From positions 1 through 38,296 of the forward strand of contig DUOA01000021.1 of NCBI GenBank assembly GCA_012839095.1: a stretch of 38,296 nucleotides of DNA. The letters are read 5' to 3'. Below, piece after piece: positions 24,593 through 33,093 of the stretch. The notes beneath the pieces are model-generated. The model ran no database searches and was not told the DNA's origin. It saw only the letters and a program-made list of their open reading frames with translations. Origin of the DNA: Clostridiales bacterium (lineage in GTDB: Bacteria > Bacillota > Clostridia > Caldicoprobacterales > DTU083). The first letter of the stretch is position 1. Each line of letters starts with the position of its first letter. Made by a program: the position numbers and the translations under genes.

Positions 24593-25973
24593 CACATTAA
24601 CAAAGACCAAGGAAGAGTTCATTCCCATTAAGCCCGGGGAAATCCGCATGTATTCCTGCGGTCCCACTGTATATAATTATTTTCATATCGGTAATGCCAG
24701 ACCCTTTGTCATATTTGATGTATTCCGCAGATACATGGAACACAAGGGGTATAAGGTTACTTTCGTTCAAAACTTTACTGATATCGATGATAAGATGATT
24801 CAGAGGGCAAAGGAGGAGGGCCTCACAGTACAGGAGCTGGCTGAGAAGTTTATAGCCGAGTACTTTGTAGATGCAGACGGGCTGGGTATCCGCCGGGCAG
24901 ATTTTCATCCAAAAGCAACTGAACATATTGATGATATAATTGCCTTTGTTCAGAAGCTGATGGACAAGGGGCTGGCTTATCAGGCGGGCAGTGACGTCTA
25001 TTTTGATACAGGGGCCTATGAGGGATACGGCAGGCTGTCCGGGCAAAACCTTGAAGATTTGGAATTGGGAGCCCGTATTGATATCAACGACAAAAAGAAG
25101 AATCCCATGGATTTCGTCCTGTGGAAGGGGCAGAAGCCCGGCGAGCCTGCCTGGGACAGCCCCTGGGGACCCGGCCGGCCGGGATGGCATATCGAGTGCT
25201 CTGTAATGGCAACCAAATACCTGGGTGAAACCATTGATATCCACTCCGGCGGGCAGGATCTGATCTTTCCCCACCATGAAAATGAAATTGCCCAGAGTGA
25301 AGGGGCTACAGGCAAGCCTTTTGCCCGTTACTGGCTGCATAACGGCTATATCAATGTGGATAATCGGAAAATGTCCAAGTCCCTGGGCAATTTCTTTACC
25401 GTCAGGGATATTTCAAAAGATTTCGATCCGGAAGTTGTCCGGCTGTTTATGCTGTCTTCCCACTACCGGAATCCCATAAATTTCAGCAGGGAGCTGCTGG
25501 AACAGGCCCAAAGTGCACTGGAGCGCCTGTACAATGCCAGGAACAACTTGGAACATCTTTTGAAGGATGCGGAAGAAAAGCCTGCTGATGAAAGTGAAAA
25601 GCAGTTTTTGGACAGGCTGCCCCGGTTTAAAGAGGACTTTGAACGGGCTATGGAGGATGATATAAATACTGCAGATGCCGTCGGCGTGATCTTTGATCTG
25701 GTCAGGGAGATCAATATTCATGTAACGGCCGGCCGGTCGGCCGGAACTATCCGGGCCGCACTTGATGCACTGAAGAGCCTGACCGGCATACTGGGTCTTT
25801 TAAACAGGAAGCAAGGAAGCCTGGACGGAGAAATCGAAGAGCTTATAGAAAAGAGGGAACAGGCAAGGAAGATGAAGAATTGGGCGCTGGCCGACAGCAT
25901 TCGAGATCAGCTGAAGGAGCAGGGCATTGTGCTTGAGGATACCCCCCAGGGTGTACGATGGAAGCGGCTGTAG
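24579..25973 (+). CDS. cysS: Cysteinyl-tRNA synthetase
   Basis: A 464-residue class I synthetase that charges tRNA-Cys. The catalytic HIGN motif is at 36-39, KMSKS at 264-268, and zinc-site residues include Cys27 in [13 protein letters not shown], the Cys in HIECSVMA and the His residues in FPHHENE. The C-terminal DALR-type helical domain follows. Length is standard. The start lies inside the cysE end (14-base overlap), with GGAGGAAAG-like sequence upstream, indicating coupling. It closes the T-box operon; the palindrome after its stop may serve as a weak terminator. Confidence 0.98.
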   Translation: MKLYNTLTKTKEEFIPIKPGEIRMYSCGPTVYNYFHIGNARPFVIFDVFRRYMEHKGYKVTFVQNFTDIDDKMIQRAKEEGLTVQELAEKFIAEYFVDADGLGIRRADFHPKATEHIDDIIAFVQKLMDKGLAYQAGSDVYFDTGAYEGYGRLSGQNLEDLELGARIDINDKKKNPMDFVLWKGQKPGEPAWDSPWGPGRPGWHIECSVMATKYLGETIDIHSGGQDLIFPHHENEIAQSEGATGKPFARYWLHNGYINVDNRKMSKSLGNFFTVRDISKDFDPEVVRLFMLSSHYRNPINFSRELLEQAQSALERLYNARNNLEHLLKDAEEKPADESEKQFLDRLPRFKEDFERAMEDDINTADAVGVIFDLVREINIHVTAGRSAGTIRAALDALKSLTGILGLLNRKQGSLDGEIEELIEKREQARKMKNWALADSIRDQLKEQGIVLEDTPQGVRWKRL

Positions 25974-25976
25974 AAC

Positions 25977-26003
25977 CTGTTAATATTCACAGATTATTAA
26001 CAG
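25977..26003 (+). promoter_or_regulatory. Perfect palindrome between cysS and the ABC unit
   Basis: CTGTTAATA (25977-25985) and TATTAACAG (25995-26003) form a perfect 9-bp inverted repeat with a 9-base centre, just upstream of an extended -10. It covers about -58 to -32 of the predicted start, so it may be an operator; an AT-rich weak terminator of cysS is the alternative. Confidence 0.5.
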
Positions 26004-26017
26004 TTTGTTTAAATTCT

Positions 26018-26028
26018 TTTGCTATAAT
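26018..26028 (+). promoter_or_regulatory. Extended -10 promoter of the ABC/GldG unit
   Basis: TTTGCTATAAT (TATAAT 26023-26028) with the TG of an extended -10; no good -35 at 17 bases. Confidence 0.5.
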
Positions 26029-26111
26029 CCAGCACGTGAGATATAATAACTAATAATTGTGACGCAAGCTTTTCTCATTATTGGCACTCATTATTCAAGG
26101 GGGGATACTTT

Positions 26112-27059
26112 TTGATTCAAGTGGAAAATCTGACCAAACGTTATGGTCAGCATGTTGCAGTAGACGCCATTGATTTTACCGTGGAAACGGGAGAAATCCT
26201 GGGATTCCTCGGGCCCAACGGTGCAGGAAAGACAACGACCATGAATATTCTTACGGGATATATTTCTGCTACTGAAGGGAAAGCCATGATCAACGGCATT
26301 GATGTTCTGGAGCAGCCCGAGGAAGCAAAGAAAATGATAGGCTACCTGCCGGAATTTCCACCGTTGTACGGTGACATGATTGTTACGGAGTACCTTGATT
26401 TTGTCAGCGACATCAAGGGCGTTACCGGCAGCGACAGAAAAAAAAGCATGGAAAAGATCATGGATCTGGTAAAGATAGGCGATGTAAGGGGAAGGCTTAT
26501 CAAAAACCTGTCCAAGGGATACAAGCAAAGGGTTGGTCTTGCCCAGTGCCTCATCGGCAATCCCGAGGTTCTTATTTTGGACGAACCCACCGTAGGGCTG
26601 GATCCTAAACAAATCATTGAAATCCGCAATCTTATAAAGGATTTGGGAAAGGATCATACCGTTATACTCAGCTCTCACATCCTGCCTGAGGTCAGTGCTG
26701 TATGTGAAAGGGTAATAATCATCAATAAGGGAAAGATCGTTGCCAGCGATACACCTGAAAATCTGTCCAAGGGTCTGGCCGGCAGCAGCAAGCTCAATTT
26801 GCGCATAGCCGGTCCGGAAAAGCAGATTATGAAGGCCATCAACGAGCTGCCCGGGATACAGTATTTGGAATCTCAGGGTTCAAGGGAACCCGGCACCATT
26901 GATGTAGTGGTGGAGGCAGATCCCAATGTGGATATCCGCCGGCCCCTGTTTAATGCCATGAGCAGAGCATCCTATCCCATTTTGATGATGAAATCCATGG
27001 ATCTGACTCTGGAGGAAATCTTCCTTCAGGTTACTACCCAGGAAAAGGAGGTAGGCTGA
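26112..27059 (+). CDS. ABC-2 type transporter ATPase (GldA/NosF-like)
   Basis: A 315-residue ATPase: Walker A GPNGAGKT (34-41), Q-loop region IGYLPEFPPLYGDM, signature LSKGYKQRVGLAQ, Walker B VLILDEPTVGLDPKQ, and H-loop ILSSHILPEV. The last 85 residues form the DUF4162-like tail common in ABC-2 ATPases. It would power the permease encoded 2 bases downstream. The start is TTG 26112, after AAGGGGGG. Relatives are annotated as gliding-motility GldA or NosF, but no gliding is implied here. It is first in a four-gene unit. Confidence 0.93.
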   Translation: MIQVENLTKRYGQHVAVDAIDFTVETGEILGFLGPNGAGKTTTMNILTGYISATEGKAMINGIDVLEQPEEAKKMIGYLPEFPPLYGDMIVTEYLDFVSDIKGVTGSDRKKSMEKIMDLVKIGDVRGRLIKNLSKGYKQRVGLAQCLIGNPEVLILDEPTVGLDPKQIIEIRNLIKDLGKDHTVILSSHILPEVSAVCERVIIINKGKIVASDTPENLSKGLAGSSKLNLRIAGPEKQIMKAINELPGIQYLESQGSREPGTIDVVVEADPNVDIRRPLFNAMSRASYPILMMKSMDLTLEEIFLQVTTQEKEVG

Positions 27060-27061
27060 TT

Positions 27062-27925
27062 ATGCTGGCCATAATGAAAAAGGAATTTCTCACTTACTTT
27101 AAATCCATGACAGGCTATATCTTTATGGCTTCTTTACTCTTCTTTGTGGGCCTGTTCTTTGTCCTTAACAATCTTATGAGTTTAAGCCCGCAGTATAATG
27201 GTGTATTGTCCAATATTACCTTTGTTTTTCTATTGGCGGTGCCCATTTTAACCATGCGTCTTATGGCAGAGGAGGCAAGGCAGAAAACCGATCAGCTGCT
27301 TTTGACAAGCCCCATCAGTCTGACTCATATTGTGCTGGGAAAATTTCTTGGAGCTGTAAGCGTATTGCTTATGACCCTGGTTATTACCTTTATTTATCCC
27401 ATTATATTAAGCACCATGGGAACCATTAACTGGGGTGAGATCATAGGTGGATACATTGGATTCTTTCTCTTTGGTTCTGCGCTGATAGCAGTCGGACTTT
27501 TCATATCATCTCTTACCGACAACCAGGTAATTGCAGCAGTGGTTACCTTTACCGCCCTCCTTCTTTTATGGTTTATCGATGCCATTATAAACAGTCTCCC
27601 TACTGATCAGACATCCGGCCTTATATTTGCTGCTATCCTGGTTATTGGCATCGCATTTGTCTTTTATATGGCCACCAGAAACTGGTACGTGGGCGGCGGC
27701 ATTCTGCTTATCGGGGCTTTGGCAGTTGCGGCAGGTTATATCATAAGGCCATATTTATACAGCGGCCTGATTGGCAGGGTTTTCAGCTGGTTCTCTCTGC
27801 TCAGCCGGTATCAGGACTTTTCAATGGGCATATTCAGTATCAGCCCCATTGTTTATTATATTTCCTTTGCAGGCGTCTTTATTTTCCTGACAGTACGGAT
27901 GCTTGAGAAGAAAAGATGGAGCTAA
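27062..27925 (+). CDS. ABC-2 type permease (GldF-like)
   Basis: A 287-residue permease with six predicted membrane helices; the N-terminal MKKEFLTYFKSMTGYIF and the EEARQKTDQLLLTSPIS loop are typical of this family. Together with the preceding ATPase it should form a complete ABC-2 transporter. ATG 27062 follows GGAGG at 11-12 bases. The next gene starts 12 bases later. Substrate unknown. Confidence 0.92.
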   Translation: MLAIMKKEFLTYFKSMTGYIFMASLLFFVGLFFVLNNLMSLSPQYNGVLSNITFVFLLAVPILTMRLMAEEARQKTDQLLLTSPISLTHIVLGKFLGAVSVLLMTLVITFIYPIILSTMGTINWGEIIGGYIGFFLFGSALIAVGLFISSLTDNQVIAAVVTFTALLLLWFIDAIINSLPTDQTSGLIFAAILVIGIAFVFYMATRNWYVGGGILLIGALAVAAGYIIRPYLYSGLIGRVFSWFSLLSRYQDFSMGIFSISPIVYYISFAGVFIFLTVRMLEKKRWS

Positions 27926-27937
27926 GGGGGGACAGGG

Positions 27938-29380
27938 ATGAAATTTAATATTAGTAAGATGGACATATTGCAGTCTTTCAAGAGCAGGAAATTCAAGTAT
28001 GGCGGCTATGCCACATTATTGACACTCATTGTAATAGCAGCGCTCATTATAGTTAACCTGGTAGCTGATCTGATTCCGGTCCGGATTGACCTGACATGGA
28101 ACAAGATGTATTCCCTGTCGGAACAAACTTATGATGTACTGGATAATCTGGATAAGGACATTACTATTTACTATGTAGGTGAACAGGGCTCTGTCAGTCC
28201 CCTGATAGAAGAAATAGTCAACCGTTATACTTCCCGTAATAGCAGGATCCGGACAGATTACATCGATCCGGTAAGGGATCCGATTACAGCCCAGAAATAC
28301 ACAAAGGACGGCAGTCAGCTTTCCGCCGGCGGTCTTGTGGTGGAATGCGGCGAGATCTTCCGAATAATCCGCCAGTATGATATGTACAACTTTTCCCAGA
28401 CCAGTTCGGGTTTTCAGCCGGAATCCCTTGCTGTGGAGCAGAGGCTGACGTCCGCCCTTCTCTATGTCAGCGGTGCGGAGATGCCTGTAGTCTATGAACT
28501 GGAAGGCCATGGTGAAACAGCACTGGATTACAACACCAGAAAGCAGATGGAACTCGAAAACTTTGAGCTTAAGGGTCTTAATCTGCTTGGACTGGATGAA
28601 GTTCCGGAGGATGCGGATCTTCTTATAATAAATGCTCCGCTGAGAGATATCAGCGAGGAAGAGACGGAAGTACTGAAAGCCTATCTGGAAAATGAGGGTA
28701 AAGCCCTTTTCATGATGGATTTGCTCATTCAGGATCTTCCCAATTTTCAGTCACTTTTCCAGGTTTATGGAGTTAAAATGACCAATTCCCTGGTAATTGA
28801 AGGGGAGCAGGGCAGGTATATCGGAGGAAATCCTTTGTATCTCCTGCCTCAGTACGGCAATCATGACATTGTAAGTCCAATTAAAAGCAACAATATTCCC
28901 CTGGTAGTGCCCGGAGGTCAGGCAATTGAAATACTGGAGACCAAAAGAAACACCCTGACTATAGATACCCTCTTGTCTACTTCAGAAAAGGCTTTTGCCA
29001 GATCTGCAACCAGCAGTCAGACCAGCCTGGAGAAACAGGAGGACGATCTCACGGGGCCCTTCCCTCTTGCAGTTGCCATAGAGGACAGCATATACAACCT
29101 TGCTGCCAATGAATCTTATGTAACCAGAATGGTGGTAATCGGCAATGCCGGTTTTATGAGCTCCGGCTGGGAAGGCAGCATCGACCTGTTTCTGAACAGC
29201 CTCAACTGGCTTCATGAGAGGGAGGAAACCATCAGTATCAGGCCCAAGCCCCTTGGAGTAAAGCCTCTTACCATAACTGATACTCAGTTGAAGATTTATG
29301 GTGCCCTGGCTCTGCTGGTAATACCGCTGGCCTGCCTGGCTGCCGGATTGACGGTTTGGCTGAGGAGGCGTAACTTATGA
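27938..29380 (+). CDS. GldG-family ABC auxiliary protein
   Basis: A 480-residue protein with an N-terminal membrane helix (about 22-46), a long extracytoplasmic domain (about 47-450) of the ABC_transp_aux / GldG type, and a C-terminal helix (about 455-475). Family features include ITIYYVGEQG after the first helix, VVYELEGHGE mid-protein and LFLNSLNWLHE near the end. These proteins accompany ABC-2 transporters and probably contact the substrate or cell wall outside the membrane. AAGGGGGGA precedes ATG 27938. Its stop overlaps the next start (ATGA, 29377-29380). Confidence 0.9.
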   Translation: MKFNISKMDILQSFKSRKFKYGGYATLLTLIVIAALIIVNLVADLIPVRIDLTWNKMYSLSEQTYDVLDNLDKDITIYYVGEQGSVSPLIEEIVNRYTSRNSRIRTDYIDPVRDPITAQKYTKDGSQLSAGGLVVECGEIFRIIRQYDMYNFSQTSSGFQPESLAVEQRLTSALLYVSGAEMPVVYELEGHGETALDYNTRKQMELENFELKGLNLLGLDEVPEDADLLIINAPLRDISEEETEVLKAYLENEGKALFMMDLLIQDLPNFQSLFQVYGVKMTNSLVIEGEQGRYIGGNPLYLLPQYGNHDIVSPIKSNNIPLVVPGGQAIEILETKRNTLTIDTLLSTSEKAFARSATSSQTSLEKQEDDLTGPFPLAVAIEDSIYNLAANESYVTRMVVIGNAGFMSSGWEGSIDLFLNSLNWLHEREETISIRPKPLGVKPLTITDTQLKIYGALALLVIPLACLAAGLTVWLRRRNL

Positions 29381-30858
29381 GGAGGAAACGCAGTCTTATT
29401 TCTCTGCTTTTAGTACTGGTTCTGCTGATCGGAGCTTATGTTTATTTAAGCAATCGGCCTGAAGAAGAGGAAGAAACAGAACCCAAGCAGGTCATTGATA
29501 TTTCCAAGGTTGATCGGGAAAAAATAGTAAAAATTGCCCTGGAGAACAAGGAAACAGGAGAGCAGCTGGTTTTTGAGCAGGAAACCAGAACAATAGAGGG
29601 CAGTGAACAGAATTCCGATGAGGAAAAGGAACCAAAAACCGAAACTGTCTGGGTAACGACCAAACCCTATGCTGTAGAATTGGTGCAATCAAAGGTAACC
29701 GATCTGGCTCGCAGCTTTTCCAGCTTAACAGCCAATTTAGTAGTGGAAGAGCAGCCGGAGGACCTTTCCATCTATGGCCTTAAGGAACCCAAAGTTATTG
29801 CAACTGCCACTCTGGATGACGGTGAAACAATAGTACTCCATCTGGGCAACAAGACAGCCGATGGCAGCGGCTGGTACCTGATGAAAAAAGGGGATTCCAA
29901 GGTTTATACGGTAGGAACCTATCATGGTGATCGGCTCAGCTTATCCTTTTCGGATTACAGAAGCAAGGATCTGGCAGTTATAGATCCTTTGAAGATGAAC
30001 TATATGAGGATTACCGGAGCAGACAGGCGGGAAATCGAAATCGTAACCAATGATGATTTGACTGATGAAGAGGAAGCTTACGGACTGAATCTGTATTATA
30101 TGATCAAGCCCTTTAAGAAGCCCAGAGGCGTGGATTCCACCAAACTGGGTGAACGGCTGGAGAAGGTTACCAGTCTCAAAATTAAAGAATTTGTGGATGA
30201 TCACCCAAGTGATTACAGCAAGTACGGTCTGGACGAACCAAAGCTGAACCTGCTCATTAAGGATCAAGACGGCACAACCCTGGATTTATCCTTTGGCAGC
30301 AGCCTGGAAGACGGAACTATTTATTTCAAAACCGGCGATTCCGATGCAGTTTATCTAATGGATGAGTCTTCCATTGAATTCCTGAATTTTGCCCCCATGG
30401 ATGTAGCTGACAAGTTTGCACTGCTTGTTAACATTGATGATGTGGATCAGGTGGTATTTGAAGGCCGGGGCAGAAGGCATACGCTGAGCATTGAACGGAC
30501 TACAGTGGAAGCCGAAGAGGAAGGCGAAGAGGACAAAGAGGTCTCCACTTACTACCTGGATGGCAGGGAAGTGGAGGAGAAGCCCTTTAAGAGCTTTTAT
30601 CAGAGCATAATCGGAATCGTTGTTGATACTGAAAAGGCCCATACAGCTGAGGGCAGGCCTGACCTTAAGCTCACTTATCACCTGAATAAGGGTACCCGGG
30701 ACAGGCGCACAGTTGAGCTGATTCCCCATGATCAGGACTTCTACTCCCTGGTAGTGGATGGGGATATGGAATCTGAATTCCTGATTTTCCGCAACAGGCT
30801 GGATTGGGTATTTGGCGCATTGGATGAGTTTATTGCAGGTAGTGAGGACGCAGACTGA
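29377..30858 (+). CDS. DUF4340-like membrane-anchored protein
   Basis: A 493-residue protein with one N-terminal helix (about 7-24) and a large acidic extracytoplasmic region. Two repeated units of DUF4340 type can be seen: LSIYGLKEPKVIATATLDDG (about 130-149) with LHLGNKTADG, and DYSKYGLDEPKLNLLIKDQD (about 275-294) with LSFGSSLEDG. The repeat pattern suggests internal duplication. The gene is last in the ABC/GldG unit and its start overlaps the GldG stop. Such proteins regularly follow GldG-like genes, but their role is not established. Confidence 0.88.
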   Translation: MRRKRSLISLLLVLVLLIGAYVYLSNRPEEEEETEPKQVIDISKVDREKIVKIALENKETGEQLVFEQETRTIEGSEQNSDEEKEPKTETVWVTTKPYAVELVQSKVTDLARSFSSLTANLVVEEQPEDLSIYGLKEPKVIATATLDDGETIVLHLGNKTADGSGWYLMKKGDSKVYTVGTYHGDRLSLSFSDYRSKDLAVIDPLKMNYMRITGADRREIEIVTNDDLTDEEEAYGLNLYYMIKPFKKPRGVDSTKLGERLEKVTSLKIKEFVDDHPSDYSKYGLDEPKLNLLIKDQDGTTLDLSFGSSLEDGTIYFKTGDSDAVYLMDESSIEFLNFAPMDVADKFALLVNIDDVDQVVFEGRGRRHTLSIERTTVEAEEEGEEDKEVSTYYLDGREVEEKPFKSFYQSIIGIVVDTEKAHTAEGRPDLKLTYHLNKGTRDRRTVELIPHDQDFYSLVVDGDMESEFLIFRNRLDWVFGALDEFIAGSEDAD

Positions 30859-30891
30859 TACTGTCTGCTAAAGGAAATCAAAACTTATATG

Positions 30892-30910
30892 CGGCAAGGA
30901 TAGCTTGCCG
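30892..30910 (+). other. Short hairpin upstream of the terminator
   Basis: CGGCAAG / CTTGCCG, a 7-bp stem with a 5-base loop and no T run. A third inverted repeat, GCAGAC / GTCTGC (30850-30868), spans the stop codon of the DUF4340-like gene. Confidence 0.4.
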
Positions 30911-30920
30911 ATAAACAGAA

Positions 30921-30953
30921 TACAGCCCTGGTGCAAGCCAGGGCTGTATTTTT
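30921..30953 (+). terminator. Rho-independent terminator of the ABC/GldG unit
   Basis: A perfect 11-bp stem (TACAGCCCTGG / CCAGGGCTGTA) with a 6-base loop, followed by five T. Confidence 0.93.
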
Positions 30954-31015
30954 GGACAGCATTTAAGTTAAAAATTTGACAAATTCACTGCAATTTTGCT
31001 GGAATAGTAGAACAG

Positions 31016-31029
31016 TTTTGGTATAATGA
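31016..31029 (+). promoter_or_regulatory. Extended -10 promoter of the ThuA gene
   Basis: TTTTGGTATAATGA, with TG-G-TATAAT (TATAAT 31022-31027), about 43 bases before the ATG. A TTGACA at 30976-30981 is too far upstream to pair with it. Confidence 0.55.
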
Positions 31030-31069
31030 ACTTAATACACCAGGAACATATACGACAGGAGGAAATGAG

Positions 31070-31741
31070 ATGAAACGTAAGGCATTGATCGTGCAAGGGG
31101 GATGGGAAGGCCATGAACCGGTAGAGGTATCGGAGATATTTCGCCAGGTATTGACCGAATCCGGATTCGAGGCAGAGGTTTCAGATACCCTGGATGCTTT
31201 CCTGGACAGGGACAAGCTGATGTCGCTGCACCTGATTGTACCGGTCTGGACCATGGGAAAGATTACCCAGGAACAGCTGCAGCCGGTTCTGGACGCAGTG
31301 GCAGGAGGAGTTGGGCTGGCAGGCTGCCACGGCGGCATGTGTGATTCCTTTCGTGAAAGCACAGAGTGGCAGTTTATGACCGGAGGCCAATGGGTAGCCC
31401 ATCCCGGCAATGACGGTACACGCCATACCATCCACATAAGGCGCGGATCCAGCCCCATAGTGGAGGGCATCGAGGATTTCGAGGTTGTTACCGAACAATA
31501 TTATATGCATGTTGATCCTGCCAATGAAGTGCTTGCCACTACCCGGTTTCCGGTTGTGGACGGGCCACATGCCACCAATGGTGTGGTGGATGTACCGGTT
31601 GTATGGACCAAGCGTTGGGGCAGGGGCAGGGTATTTTACAGTTCGCTGGGGCACCATGCAGACGTTGTAGCAATGGAGCAGCCGCTGACAATAATGAAAA
31701 GAGGCTTTCTGTGGGCGGCAGAAGGCAGGGATTTGGTCTAA
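31070..31741 (+). CDS. ThuA-like domain protein
   Basis: A 223-residue cytosolic protein with the ThuA fold (a glutamine-amidotransferase-like Rossmann fold without a clear catalytic triad). Typical segments are ALIVQGGWEGHEP, LIVPVWTMGKIT, GVGLAGCHGGMCDSF and the late RWGRGRVFYSSLGHHAD. ThuA-type proteins occur in sugar-utilisation loci, often with Gfo/Idh/MocA oxidoreductases, and the next gene is one. The reaction is not established. AGGAGG lies about 7 bases before ATG 31070. It has its own promoter and is probably co-transcribed with the oxidoreductase 27 bases on. Confidence 0.87.
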   Translation: MKRKALIVQGGWEGHEPVEVSEIFRQVLTESGFEAEVSDTLDAFLDRDKLMSLHLIVPVWTMGKITQEQLQPVLDAVAGGVGLAGCHGGMCDSFRESTEWQFMTGGQWVAHPGNDGTRHTIHIRRGSSPIVEGIEDFEVVTEQYYMHVDPANEVLATTRFPVVDGPHATNGVVDVPVVWTKRWGRGRVFYSSLGHHADVVAMEQPLTIMKRGFLWAAEGRDLV

Positions 31742-31768
31742 GAAAGAGTTGGACAGGAGAGTGTAGAG

Positions 31769-32875
31769 ATGATAAGGAAAGTTAAGGTTGGAATCATTGG
31801 CTGCGGAAATATAAGCAGCATATATCTCAAAAACTGCACTGAAACATTTGGAGTTCTGGAAGTAGCAGCAGTTGCGGATCTTATTCCTGAGAGGGCTCAG
31901 GAAAAGGCTCAGGAGTATGGTGTACCCAAAGCATGTACAGTTGATGAACTGCTGGCAGATCCTGAAATTGAACTTGTACTTAATCTAACCATTCCCAAGG
32001 CTCATACCGAAGTGAATCTGGCTGCGCTTAATGCAGGAAAGCATGTATATGTAGAGAAACCACTGGCTGTTACAAGGGAAGACGGCAGAAAGGTTATCTC
32101 CCTGGCCAGGGAAAAAAACTTAATGGTAGGCTGTGCGCCGGATACATTCCTTGGGGGCGGCATACAGACCTGCTGCAAGCTGATTGAGGATGGCTGGATA
32201 GGTCGTCCGGTGGCTGCAACAGCATTTATGACCTGCCGCGGACATGAGAGCTGGCATCCGGATCCGGAATTTTATTATGAGCTGGGAGGAGGGCCCATGT
32301 TCGATATGGGACCATACTACCTGACAGCACTTATTGCCATGATGGGTCCGGTTCGGAGGGTAACAGGCTCTGCACAAAAAACCTTTGCGCAGAGAGTTAT
32401 TACAAGTGCACCAAAGTATGGAAAACTAATCGATGTAGAGGTGCCTACACATGTGGCCGGGGTTCTGGATTTTGAAAACGGGGCAGTGGCAACCATAGTA
32501 ACCAGCTTTGACATATGGTCGGCACAGCTTCCCAGGATAGAAATTTATGGCAGCGAAGGCACACTAAGTGTACCGGATCCAAATTCTTTTGGGGGACCGG
32601 TGTTCGTAAGAAGAGGCGGAGCATCAGAGTGGTCCGAGATTCCCCTGACCCATGGATTCTCCGAGAACAGCAGGGGCATAGGAGCAGCAGACATGGCATT
32701 TGCTGTTCAGTCAGGCAGAGCCCATAGGGCCAATGGGGATATGGCCTATCATGTCCTTGATATCATGCATGCCATTCAGGACAGTTCCGAAAGCGGCAGA
32801 CATATTGAGCTGGAAAGCAGCTGCGATAAACCTGCACCTTTCCCGCTGGGAATGACCGCTGATAAACTGGATTAG
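31769..32875 (+). CDS. Gfo/Idh/MocA family oxidoreductase
   Basis: A 368-residue NAD(P)-dependent oxidoreductase. The Rossmann nucleotide-binding motif [10 protein letters not shown] is at the N-terminus, the conserved YVEKPLA near residue 95, and a [11 protein letters not shown] segment (active-site helix with Asp) mid-protein. The C-terminal alpha/beta domain has the usual [15 protein letters not shown] block. The substrate is probably a sugar or cyclitol. Pairing with ThuA supports carbohydrate metabolism. AGGAG precedes ATG 31769 by about 10 bases. A terminator follows, so the pair forms a short operon. Confidence 0.92.
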   Translation: MIRKVKVGIIGCGNISSIYLKNCTETFGVLEVAAVADLIPERAQEKAQEYGVPKACTVDELLADPEIELVLNLTIPKAHTEVNLAALNAGKHVYVEKPLAVTREDGRKVISLAREKNLMVGCAPDTFLGGGIQTCCKLIEDGWIGRPVAATAFMTCRGHESWHPDPEFYYELGGGPMFDMGPYYLTALIAMMGPVRRVTGSAQKTFAQRVITSAPKYGKLIDVEVPTHVAGVLDFENGAVATIVTSFDIWSAQLPRIEIYGSEGTLSVPDPNSFGGPVFVRRGGASEWSEIPLTHGFSENSRGIGAADMAFAVQSGRAHRANGDMAYHVLDIMHAIQDSSESGRHIELESSCDKPAPFPLGMTADKLD

Positions 32876-32913
32876 CAGCCTGCTCCAATAGGAAAATACC
32901 ATTGTATTGATAT

Positions 32914-32944
32914 AAAAGTCTCCTATGATCATGGGAGACTTTTT
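32914..32944 (+). terminator. Terminator after the ThuA-oxidoreductase operon
   Basis: AAAAGTCTCC / GGAGACTTTT around a 10-base loop that itself contains the palindrome ATGATCAT, followed by T. Confidence 0.85.
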
Positions 32945-33028
32945 ATAACCAAATAATGGCTGTTTAACAGACTTCTTAAAATAATATGCTGAAAATTGCC
33001 GGGCAGGCAATCGGACAGCTGCTGAGTA

Positions 33029-33037
33029 TGATACAAT
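33029..33037 (+). promoter_or_regulatory. Possible extended -10 promoter of the membrane protein gene
   Basis: TGATACAAT (TACAAT 33032-33037) with a TG extension; no convincing -35. Confidence 0.3.
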
Positions 33038-33093
33038 GTAAACATACAGATTCAAGATATAAAAGAACAAATACAGAAGGACGGGAAATCCTG

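Noticed and set aside
25977-26003. TATTAACAG palindrome as DnaA boxes or an origin
   Set aside because: The sequence does not match TTATCCACA and no dnaA, dnaN or AT-rich unwinding region is nearby.
26112-30858. Gliding-motility machinery because of GldA/GldF/GldG similarity
   Set aside because: These families are widespread outside gliding Bacteroidota, and no other gld genes are present.
30976-30981. TTGACA upstream of the ThuA gene as -35 of the TATAAT at 31022
   Set aside because: The spacing is 40 bases; the extended -10 explains the promoter better.
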